Shown here one piece after another: positions 7,897 through 14,782 of a stretch of 64,000 nucleotides of DNA. Below the pieces are notes generated by a model. It saw only the letters and a program-made list of their open reading frames with translations, searched no databases and had not been told where the DNA came from. The DNA comes from an uncultured Collinsella sp. (lineage in GTDB: Bacteria > Actinomycetota > Coriobacteriia > Coriobacteriales > Coriobacteriaceae), in assembly GCA_958407995.1 (NCBI GenBank), contig CATYJU010000001.1, positions 49,568-113,567 of the forward strand, given 5' to 3'. The stretch's first letter is position 1. Each line of letters starts with the position of its first letter. The translations under genes were made by a program, and so were the position numbers.

Positions 7897-8976
7897 CTAC
7901 TCCCCGTGATGGTGGCCGCAGCAGCACTCATAGCCGTCGTCATGGCCGTGGCCGCCGCAGCACTCGTGGTCCTCGCCGTGATGGTGACCGCAACCGCACT
8001 CATGGTCGTCGCCGTGCTCGCCGCAACCGCAGCCTTCCTCGTGAGCGCCATGCTCCTCGGGACGATACTGCGACCAGTCCAGACCGGCGGCGATGGCGTC
8101 GGCCTCCTCCTTATAGAGGACCGTGATGGCCTGGGTGCCCAGCTTGGCACCACCGATGGCGTCGAGCATATCGTAGAGCGTAAAGGCCACGTCGGCGCCG
8201 GGCAGCGCAAGCTCGCGGTCGTCGGCATAGGCGAGCGCCAAGCGCAGGTCCTTAATGAAGTGCTCGACCATAAAGCCGGGCTTGTAGTCGCCGTCGAGCG
8301 CCTTGGGAGCCAGGCTCTCCATGGCGCCGGACTTGCCGGTACCGCCCAGGATCATCTGACGGGTCTTCTCCAGATCGAGGCCGCTCAGCTCGGCAAATGC
8401 CATGGCGTCTGCCATGCCGACCATGCAGGCGCCCAGCGACACCTGGTTGGCGAGCTTGGCAGCCTGGCCCTTGCCGGCGCCGTCGAAGCAGCAGATGGTT
8501 GCCGCAAAGGTGGAAAGGATATCGCGAATCGGAGCGATGTCGTTCTCGGTGGCGCCCACGATAGCCGTGAGCGTGCCGGCGATAGCTCCCGACTCACCGC
8601 CGGTGACGGGGCAGTCAAACGCCATGCGGCCGGAAACCTGGGCGGCCTCGGCAATGTCGCGCGCCAGCTCGGGCGAGCTCGTGGTAAGGTCGATCAGGAC
8701 CGCGCCGGGCTTAGTGCACGCGAGCAGACCTTCGCCCGCCAGGTAGAGCTCCTCGACCTCGGAGGGATAACCCACCATGGTAAAGATGACGTCGGCGTTC
8801 GCCGCGGCATCTGCCGGCGTATCGGCCCAGACGGCACCGCGCTCAACGAGCGCTGCAGCCTTGGACTTGGTGCGGTTGTTGACCGTGACGGAATAGCCGG
8901 CGTCCAGGATGTGGCCGGCGATGGGGGCACCCATGATTCCGGTGCCGATAAATGCGACAGAGAGCTTGTTTGCCAT
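7897..8976 (-). CDS. NAD(P)-dependent beta-hydroxyacid dehydrogenase with His/Cys-rich tail
   Basis: 359 residues. The first 300 belong to the 3-hydroxyisobutyrate/tartronate-semialdehyde reductase family: Rossmann motif GTGIMGAPIA at 10-19, VTGGESGA near 124, and the catalytic lysine of GKGQAAKLANQ near 170. Substrate could be 2-hydroxy-3-oxopropionate (GarR type) but is not fixed by sequence. The last 53 residues carry 13 His and 9 Cys in repeats such as CGCGHHHGEDHECC, which is not normal for the family and suggests metal binding or storage. First gene of the operon with the membrane protein, HEAT protein and icd. RBS AAAGG lies just upstream of the ATG. Confidence 0.85.
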   Translation of the reverse strand: MANKLSVAFIGTGIMGAPIAGHILDAGYSVTVNNRTKSKAAALVERGAVWADTPADAAANADVIFTMVGYPSEVEELYLAGEGLLACTKPGAVLIDLTTSSPELARDIAEAAQVSGRMAFDCPVTGGESGAIAGTLTAIVGATENDIAPIRDILSTFAATICCFDGAGKGQAAKLANQVSLGACMVGMADAMAFAELSGLDLEKTRQMILGGTGKSGAMESLAPKALDGDYKPGFMVEHFIKDLRLALAYADDRELALPGADVAFTLYDMLDAIGGAKLGTQAITVLYKEEADAIAAGLDWSQYRPEEHGAHEEGCGCGEHGDDHECGCGHHHGEDHECCGGHGHDDGYECCCGHHHGE

Positions 8977-9074
8977 GAAACCTTTCCTTTTGGGTTGGGT
9001 GTTATTACCAGGTTGAATACTCGGTGCCAGCGTTTGAGCTGTGAGTTGGGATCGATTGCGGCCGCGTTACTTGC

Positions 9075-10028
9075 CTACTGACCGCGCACGCGGCGGGCGA
9101 TGCGATCGGAAAGCGACGCCTTGTCGGCGCGGTTCTTACCCCAAAACGCGCAGGCCACCATGCCGGGGCCCACGTGCGAGCCGATGGTGGGGCCCACGGA
9201 GCTGCGAATGATCGTGACGTCGGCGCAGCCCTCCTCCTTGCGGATGGCGGCTTCGAGCCAGTCGCCGTCCTTTTCGGCATCGGCCGTCATGATGGCGATG
9301 GGCATGGTGCGGTCGGGCACGTAGTTCTCGCGGAACGACTTGAGGATGGACTTGAGCGCCTTCTTGCGGCCGCGGTTGACACCGATTAGCGACAGCGAGC
9401 CGGCAAGGTCGTAGGAGAGCTCGGGCTTGACATCGAGCTTTGCCGTGAGCTGCGCCGCCGCGGGCGGAATGCGGCCGCCGGCAGCCAGTGCGTCGAAGCT
9501 CTCGAGCGTAAAGTAGCCGTGGACGTAGGTCTTTGCCTCGTTTGCCCAATCGACCAGCTGCTTGGCGGTCAGTCCCGCCGAACGCTGGCGCACGGCCTCG
9601 AGCGCCAAGAGCGCGCCGGTCGCACAGGGTAGAGCGTTGTCGACCACGTACAGCTCAAAATCGGGATACTCGGCGCGCACGGCGTCCGCCGCCTGGCACG
9701 CGGAGTTGTAGCTCGACGACAGCGCCGAGGTAAAGCACAGGTAGACCGTGGGCGTGCCCTCTTTGGCGCACTCGGTAAAGAACTCGATATAGCGACCGAG
9801 CGACACAGCCGAGGTGGACACGCGGGCGCCGGCGCGCATGCGGTCGTAAAACTCCTTGGGCGTGATGCTCGACCAGATGTCATCCGTGCGCTCCTCGCCA
9901 TCGATAATGAAGGGGAAACCCAGGATATCGACATCGAGGTTCGCGGCGACCTCGGGGCTAAAGTCGCAGCAGGTATCGACGACGATGCGGCAACGGTCCG
10001 AATGACCGGTAGATGCGGCCTTGTCCAT
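9075..10028 (-). CDS. DegV family fatty-acid-binding protein
   Basis: 317 residues from the ATG at 10028, 8 nt from AAGGAG. DegV/FakB proteins bind a fatty acid for phosphorylation by FakA. The family pattern is clear: IVVDTCCDFSPEVA at the N-terminus, SSITPKEFYDRM, RVSTSAVSLG, the ligand loop LCFTSALSSSYNSA, and GRIPPAAAQLTAKLDVKPEL in the second half. No fakA gene is nearby. Transcribed alone between hpf and the reductase operon. Confidence 0.88.
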   Translation of the reverse strand: MDKAASTGHSDRCRIVVDTCCDFSPEVAANLDVDILGFPFIIDGEERTDDIWSSITPKEFYDRMRAGARVSTSAVSLGRYIEFFTECAKEGTPTVYLCFTSALSSSYNSACQAADAVRAEYPDFELYVVDNALPCATGALLALEAVRQRSAGLTAKQLVDWANEAKTYVHGYFTLESFDALAAGGRIPPAAAQLTAKLDVKPELSYDLAGSLSLIGVNRGRKKALKSILKSFRENYVPDRTMPIAIMTADAEKDGDWLEAAIRKEEGCADVTIIRSSVGPTIGSHVGPGMVACAFWGKNRADKASLSDRIARRVRGQ

Positions 10029-10046
10029 CAAAGCGACTCCTTACGT

Positions 10047-10078
10047 AAAAAGGCGGCCACCCGCATGGGATGGCCGCC
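10047..10078 (-). terminator. Rho-independent terminator of hpf
   Basis: An 8-bp stem GGCGGCCA/TGGCCGCC with a partly paired loop is followed on the minus strand by TTTTT. It lies 30 bp past the hpf stop. Confidence 0.85.
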
Positions 10079-10107
10079 AACCGTTAACTCATGCAAGTTA
10101 ACGTATT

Positions 10108-10692
10108 TTACTCGTCAAGTGTTTCGATGCGGGGCTTGATGATGCCATATCCACCATTCTTACGGTGATACACCACATTGATGAGACCGGTCGTCGCGTT
10201 CTCGAACACGTAGAAGTCGTGGCCCAGCAGATCGGTCTGCACCAGCGCCTGCTCCTCAGTCATCGGGGTGACGTCGATAACCTTCTCGCGGACGAGCAGG
10301 TCGTCCTCCTCCTCGGGCAGCAGCAGGTCGGCCAGATCCTCGACGCGCTCGACCGGTGCGACATCCGCTGCACTGGCACCGCCCTGGCGGTTGTCCACGA
10401 CCTTGGTCTTGAACTTGCGCAGCTGGCGGGTGACCTTATCGGCGGAGAGGTCGATGGCGGCGTACATATCTGCGCCGTGCTCGGCAACGCGAATCACAGA
10501 GCCGCGGGCACGAACCGTGACCTCGACGATTGCCGGGTTGGGGTTCGAGGGGTTCTTCTCATAACGAAGCACGACGTCGACTGTCATGGGCTCGATGTCG
10601 AAAACCTTGAGCGCCTCGCCGATCTTCTCATCCACATGCGCACGCAGAGCATCGGTTACCGTCGTCTTGCGTCCAGAAACCTTGATATCCAT
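10108..10692 (-). CDS. hpf: Ribosome hibernation promoting factor, long form
   Basis: 194 residues from the ATG at 10692, with GGAG 6 nt upstream; the 20 extra in-frame codons upstream lack a ribosome site. The N-terminal S30AE domain (MDIKVSGRKTTVTDALRAHV, residues 1-100) binds the 30S decoding region. A variable linker precedes the C-terminal dimerisation domain (EEQALVQTDLLGHDFYVF, then YHRKNGGYGIIKP), which pairs 70S ribosomes into 100S dimers in long HPFs. Both domains are intact. Monocistronic with its own terminator. Confidence 0.94.
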   Translation of the reverse strand: MDIKVSGRKTTVTDALRAHVDEKIGEALKVFDIEPMTVDVVLRYEKNPSNPNPAIVEVTVRARGSVIRVAEHGADMYAAIDLSADKVTRQLRKFKTKVVDNRQGGASAADVAPVERVEDLADLLLPEEEDDLLVREKVIDVTPMTEEQALVQTDLLGHDFYVFENATTGLINVVYHRKNGGYGIIKPRIETLDE

Positions 10693-11009
10693 ACGTGGCT
10701 CCAATCTGCCTCGGGGACTTACTGTACTGGCTATGTACCCATTGCCGTGCATTTAATCACGCGGATTCCCAAAGACCCGAATAACGACTGCTTGATACCG
10801 CATACCGAAGTCTCGCACTTTTCCGTGGCAAAGTGCGCTATAGGAAGGCGTCGACGGAGTTAATTTTTCTCCTGGAAATTAGCTTTGACCTGCTAGTTTT
10901 ACCAAAATAGAAAAGCCGGGCTCCCCTATTTGGGAGACCCGGCCATGCGTGTTGAAACCGTGAAGAAGCACCTCGTTCGATGTGTGGTAGACGCCACCCC
11001 TACCAATAA
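10693..11009. other. Intergenic region with hpf promoter area
   Basis: This 317-bp gap contains the hpf leader, a CGCACTTT/AAAGTGCG hairpin at 10814-10837 and the terminator at 10911-10943. I see no gene in it. Confidence 0.5.
10911..10943 (-). terminator. Rho-independent terminator of the solute-binding protein gene
   Basis: GCCGGG and CTCCC pair with GGGAG and CCCGGC, followed on the minus strand by TTTTCTATTTT. It lies 67 bp past the stop at 11010. Confidence 0.88.
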
Positions 11010-12020
11010 CTAGCTATTGAGCTTGTTGATGTCATCGTCGGTGATGGCGCCCTCCTGGCTAGACGACGGACTGTCGCCGTTGTTATCGGAGGTGTCGCCA
11101 TCGGAGGACTCGGTCTCGTTGGACGTGGAGTCGGATGCCTGCACATTGGCCCCCGAAACAGTCTTGGCGGTAAGGTCATAGGGCATTTTGCCATACCAGA
11201 CGCAGTGGACCGCCTCGAGCGTGCCGTCGACCGTGATGCCGTCGAGGGCATCACTCACGGCACGGCACAGCTCATCGTTAGAGCTAAGGCCTGCGACGCT
11301 AAGCGTGGAGGGCGCCTCGAGCGTGCCGACATAGGAGATCTGACTCATCAGGCGCGCGAGGTAACCACCGGCCGTGGAATCACAGATCACGTAATCGACC
11401 TCGCCCGACTCGAGTGCCTCGAAGCACTCGTTGATGTTGGAGAAGGTCTTTTGGTTGGCCGTGATGCTCTGCTTGGCAAGCGCTTCCTGCGAGGCCGAGG
11501 AAGTCTGAACGCCCAAGGTAGCAGTGTTGAGTGTGTCGGTTGAGACACTCGGGGACTCTCCGTCGCTGGTCTTGCCGAACACGGCGGCAGCATCGTACAG
11601 ACAGGTGCCAAGCGAGCTGATGTCGCCGCCCGCAGACTTGATGTCGCCAATAAAGATGTCGGCCTTTTTATCGCTGAGCGCGGAATCGGCCGAGGACGCA
11701 TCGACAAAAGCAACCTTGAGACCCATGCGGCACGCGAGGGCACGAGCGGCATCGACCGCATAGCCCGTGAGGTTTCCGTCGGCATCCTGCATGGCCTGCG
11801 GTGCATCGGACGTATCGAGGGCGACCGTCAGGGTTCCCGGCGTGACCAGGGCATCGTCCGATACCGTGGGGGTGACGGTCTCGCGCTCGATCTGGTCGAT
11901 CGTGGGCGTCGTGAACGTGGACAGTGGATTGAACGCGCATCCGCTCAGGCCCAAAACGGCAATGACCGCCGCGGCCCCAGCACCTAACCGAGCCGCATGC
12001 ATCAAGCTGCCCCTCACCAT
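11010..12020 (-). CDS. Family 3 extracellular solute-binding lipoprotein
   Basis: 336 residues from the ATG at 12020 (AGGG 8 nt upstream); ATG at 12002 with AGGGG is an alternative. A lipoprotein signal (LGAGAAAVIAVLGLSGC, lipobox LSGC at about 25-28) anchors it outside the membrane. The body matches amino-acid-type substrate-binding proteins: TLTVALDTSDAPQAM, GNLTGYAVDAARALACRMGL, FIGDIKSAG, LGVQTSSASQEAL, INECFEALESGEVDYVICD. The last 50 residues are a Ser/Asp/Glu-rich disordered tail. No permease or ATPase gene is adjacent, so its transporter is encoded elsewhere or it serves as a sensor. The frame stays open 390 bases upstream, but that part has rarer codons. Confidence 0.8.
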   Translation of the reverse strand: MVRGSLMHAARLGAGAAAVIAVLGLSGCAFNPLSTFTTPTIDQIERETVTPTVSDDALVTPGTLTVALDTSDAPQAMQDADGNLTGYAVDAARALACRMGLKVAFVDASSADSALSDKKADIFIGDIKSAGGDISSLGTCLYDAAAVFGKTSDGESPSVSTDTLNTATLGVQTSSASQEALAKQSITANQKTFSNINECFEALESGEVDYVICDSTAGGYLARLMSQISYVGTLEAPSTLSVAGLSSNDELCRAVSDALDGITVDGTLEAVHCVWYGKMPYDLTAKTVSGANVQASDSTSNETESSDGDTSDNNGDSPSSSQEGAITDDDINKLNS

Positions 12021-12451
12021 GTCCACTACCCTGCCTTCTGTGTCGTATACGATCCGTGCCCCGCACGGAATATCGGGTTGTTCCCACCAGCTGACCTGGT
12101 ATTTGACCCCACACTTGCGCACCGGGGCGTTTGCTCGGGAGGCCGCAGCCACCTTCACGACTGGCCCGCTCGCCCGCGAGGCGGTATTGCCCCAAAGAAA
12201 GTAGAACGGACGGTGCGGCTTACATCTAGGACGCGCCATGATCGCGCCGCGCGCACGCGGTCGCTTACGTGGATCCCTTTGACCGCGTCTGTCTTGGACT
12301 AGGATGGGCATTTCGTCCGTCCGCAACCACAGCCTGGCAGGAACGTAGGGCATTATAGCTAAGTTCAAGCTATAGTTTAAGGTTAGGGACGTTATTCGCA
12401 TCGCGAGCACAGATTTCGCAGGTCGGGGCGGGTCATTCGTGCCCCCATGAA

Positions 12452-12500
12452 GCCCGGAGCTCCCCTACGGGGAGCTCCGGGGCACCTGCCTCAGGGTGCC
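12452..12500. terminator. Two adjacent strong hairpins
   Basis: A 13-bp stem (CCCGGAGCTCCCC/GGGGAGCTCCGGG, loop TAC) is followed at 12481-12500 by GGCACC/GGTGCC. It could terminate the nuclease-like gene on the minus strand, though 270 bp past its stop. No clear T run is present. Confidence 0.45.
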
Positions 12501-12502
12501 GT

Positions 12503-12717
12503 GGCCAAAAAATAGCAAATATGAGTACTGTTACCAATTTAGTAGCAGACAATTTTGGCCTCTCGGACAGATTTTGCGCTCAGTGTCGCCAACCTGATGC
12601 TTAGTTATTCTACATTTGTTTATTATCTTCTTACTTTACGACGCCTCCGAGTCCTAAATTCCTTGATTTTGCTGTTACTGATTTAGTGACAGTACTCATA
12701 TTTGCCATATTTTGGCC
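12503..12717. mobile_element. MITE-like 215-bp element with 46-bp imperfect inverted ends
   Basis: The left end (12503-12548) begins GGCCAAAAAATAGCAAATAT and the reverse complement of the right end (12672-12717) begins GGCCAAAATATGGCAAATAT. The arms continue with ATGAGTACTGT and differ at only a few positions over 46 bases. Each arm contains a smaller palindrome of the form CTGTTAC-N7-GTRRCAG. The 120-bp core is AT-rich and has no open frame. This is the structure of a non-autonomous miniature element or a large regulatory inverted repeat. It lies just downstream of the nuclease-like gene. No target-site duplication was identified. Confidence 0.5.
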
Positions 12718-12752
12718 AGGGCATATGATTAACCCCCTATTTTCGACGCGAA

Positions 12753-13880
12753 TTAGACCGGCTTAAGCCCAAAACACGCCCGCAGCGTGTTAAGCAGCGC
12801 CTCTTGCTTCTTCCTGCGGGCATCGACACGATTCCGGTACCGCTTTCGCATACGCTGGTGGATGCGCCATGCGAGTGCCTCCATTGCCTCCATGTCGCAA
12901 AGTATCTCGTTATTGACCGTCGCGACCTCGATTCCCATAGTAATCAAGCCCGTGTTGCGTTTTTCATCATGGACACGTCCCCTTCGAGAGGAATGACCCA
13001 GCTCACCGTTGTATTCCAGGTCAAACCGGGCTGTTTCCTGGTACGCATCGCAAACTGCATACGGCATCCCCGAGATTGCCTGCGCGCGGTCATCGAACTC
13101 GATCTTGTAGTCGGTCTTAAAGGGACCGCAGGCAAATCCGCCATAGGAAAACGGAAGCGAAAACATGGCAAGCATGATGCACTCCATGGGTGAGCGCAGG
13201 TTTTCTGACAGGTAGGGACACAGGCGTAGCAGTTGTTTGGCCGCACTCCCCTTGCATGCCGCAAGGTAATCTGCCAGGCGATCGGGCGTCAGCACCGGCT
13301 CGACTTCAAAGTAGCCCACGTCTGCCGGTTGGTCCTTGTCCTTTACAAGTCTATTCGCAACAGGTGAGGTGTAGGGAGGCAGATACTTCCCGCGATCGCT
13401 CAGTGAAATCTTGGAACACAGTTCCTGGGCCAGGGCAAACGCCTGGATACAGCCGACCTCGCGGGCGACGGCAACACAAAGGGCCTCGGGAGATAGGCTG
13501 TACACCCCCGGTTCCACCTCTAGAATCGAGCCGGCAGGCAACCCGGAACACACGGACCAGCCCACGCCAGGCATGCGTCGGCGCTGCGCCGCAGATCCCA
13601 CCAACAAGCACAGATCTTCTTGCACCTCGCCGCTTTTGGCTCCAATTCGCACCAGGTCGGGAAGATAGATATCCTCGGTCGAAGGCGATGACGTACACAG
13701 CACGCGGCACTCCTCCTCGGGCTCAAGGTCCTTCCAGCCGATGTAGCCCATCTGCCGGCGCTCGGCGCGCATCATGCGCAACGCCGAGGCGCCCGTCAGG
13801 ATCACGGAAGCCGCTAGCTGCTCTTTTGTCGGTTTGTTGCACTGCCTGATTGTTACCGCCACACGAATCACCCCTACCAA
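12753..13880 (-). CDS. Putative PD-(D/E)XK/Vsr-like nuclease-fold protein
   Basis: 375 residues from a TTG at 13880; a GTG at 13862, 8 nt from AGGGG, is the better ribosome-site match. No assigned family is recognised with certainty. The N-terminal part has alternating strands and helices (VLCTSSPSTEDIYLPDLVRI, PGVYSLSPEALCVAVAREVG) like helix-turn-helix antitoxin/DUF559-type proteins. The C-terminal third shows a plausible nuclease pattern: SPMECIMLAMFSLP, then YAVCDAYQETARFDLEYNGELGH, then RVHDEKRNTGLITMGIEV. The E...D...E-x-N spacing fits PD-(D/E)XK folds. A Lys/Arg-rich end follows. It overlaps comF by 7 nt. Confidence 0.55.
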   Translation of the reverse strand: MVGVIRVAVTIRQCNKPTKEQLAASVILTGASALRMMRAERRQMGYIGWKDLEPEEECRVLCTSSPSTEDIYLPDLVRIGAKSGEVQEDLCLLVGSAAQRRRMPGVGWSVCSGLPAGSILEVEPGVYSLSPEALCVAVAREVGCIQAFALAQELCSKISLSDRGKYLPPYTSPVANRLVKDKDQPADVGYFEVEPVLTPDRLADYLAACKGSAAKQLLRLCPYLSENLRSPMECIMLAMFSLPFSYGGFACGPFKTDYKIEFDDRAQAISGMPYAVCDAYQETARFDLEYNGELGHSSRRGRVHDEKRNTGLITMGIEVATVNNEILCDMEAMEALAWRIHQRMRKRYRNRVDARRKKQEALLNTLRACFGLKPV

Positions 13881-14680
13881 ACGCGTGCGATAGCGAGGCC
13901 ATCAACGGCCGCGGCACCGGCGCGCTTGAGTTCCGCCGAAGCCGCCGCCATCGTCGCACCCGTGGTGATAACGTCGTCGATAAGCAGCAGGCGGCGGCCC
14001 CGCACGTCCTCAACGGTCTCGTACATGCCTCGGGCGCGTTCACGGCGTTCTTCACGACCGAGTTCACGTTGGTCGCCATGGCCGTACTTAACGAGGGCGT
14101 CGAGCAGCGGAACACCCGACAGCTCGCAAAATGGGCGCGCGATGGCTTCCATATGATCGAAGCCGCGCCGCCGAAACGCCGCCGCCGTCGCGGGCACAAA
14201 CACCACGGCATCGGCGCCGGACAACACACCGCCTAAGCGATCGGGTGCCGCGGCCTGGGCATGTAAGGCGGTGTCGTATAGCAGCTCTGCCAGATACGGC
14301 GCCAGGCGTCGCTCGCCCGCGTCTTTGTACGCTTTAATGATCCGCGGCAGCGGATGCGTGTAAACGGCACATGCCAGGCACCGGTCGAGTGCTTCGGCCA
14401 TCGCCGAGGACGAGCCCTCGACCGAGCACTCGGTGCACAGCAAGTCTCCAAACGGGGCGCCGCATCGAGTGCAGCTATGCCGCGGGTCGATGAGCGCAAG
14501 CGCCGCCAAGCAGTCTTGGCAAATAAGCGCACCGGCGCGCTCGCAGCCGGCGCATCGCGTGGGCGACAACGCCTCAAGCGCCTCGTGCGCCACCCGCTCG
14601 GCAAACGGTAGCAATTCGTCCGCAAACGGTAGGATGCCGGTACCTTGCAGGCATCCCAACACATTCAAATGTCTCTTCAC
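13874..14680 (-). CDS. comF: ComF family phosphoribosyltransferase-like protein
   Basis: 268 residues, GTG start at 14680 with GGAGG 8 nt upstream. The N-terminal zinc ribbon is complete (CAGCERAGALICQDC and CTRCGAPFGDLLCTEC, residues 42-90). The C-terminal phosphoribosyltransferase domain has VFVPATAAAFRRRGFDHMEAIA and the PRPP loop LLLIDDVITTGAT. ComF proteins are needed for late steps of DNA uptake or for nucleotide handling in competent bacteria. The ribosome binding site is inside a 12-bp hairpin (14684-14719), which suggests translational control. Confidence 0.9.
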   Translation of the reverse strand: MKRHLNVLGCLQGTGILPFADELLPFAERVAHEALEALSPTRCAGCERAGALICQDCLAALALIDPRHSCTRCGAPFGDLLCTECSVEGSSSAMAEALDRCLACAVYTHPLPRIIKAYKDAGERRLAPYLAELLYDTALHAQAAAPDRLGGVLSGADAVVFVPATAAAFRRRGFDHMEAIARPFCELSGVPLLDALVKYGHGDQRELGREERRERARGMYETVEDVRGRRLLLIDDVITTGATMAAASAELKRAGAAAVDGLAIARVW

Positions 14681-14683
14681 GAC

Positions 14684-14719
14684 ACAACCCTCCCTACGCT
14701 CGATCGCAGGGAGGGTTGT
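14684..14719 (-). promoter_or_regulatory. Hairpin burying the comF ribosome binding site
   Basis: On the minus strand ACAACCCTCCCT pairs perfectly with AGGGAGGGTTGT over 12 bp. The 3' arm holds the GGAGG used by comF, 8 nt before its GTG start, and the 5' arm acts as an anti-Shine-Dalgarno. No T run follows, so it is not a normal terminator of ricT. Confidence 0.65.
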
Positions 14720-14782
14720 TGATCCAGCGCTATGGTACCCCGACGCGTTTGGGGTCAGGCAGGTTAAATCCGTTTGCGGGCG

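Larger units (their letters stand above)
12021..12752. other. Long intergenic region with palindromes
   Basis: Between the lipoprotein and the nuclease-like gene there are 732 bases. They hold inverted repeats ACCAG/CTGGT and CCGTGC/GCACGG (12045-12100), an open but unconvincing frame in phase with the lipoprotein, paired hairpins at 12452-12500, and an element with inverted ends at 12503-12717. No other gene is supported. Confidence 0.5.
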
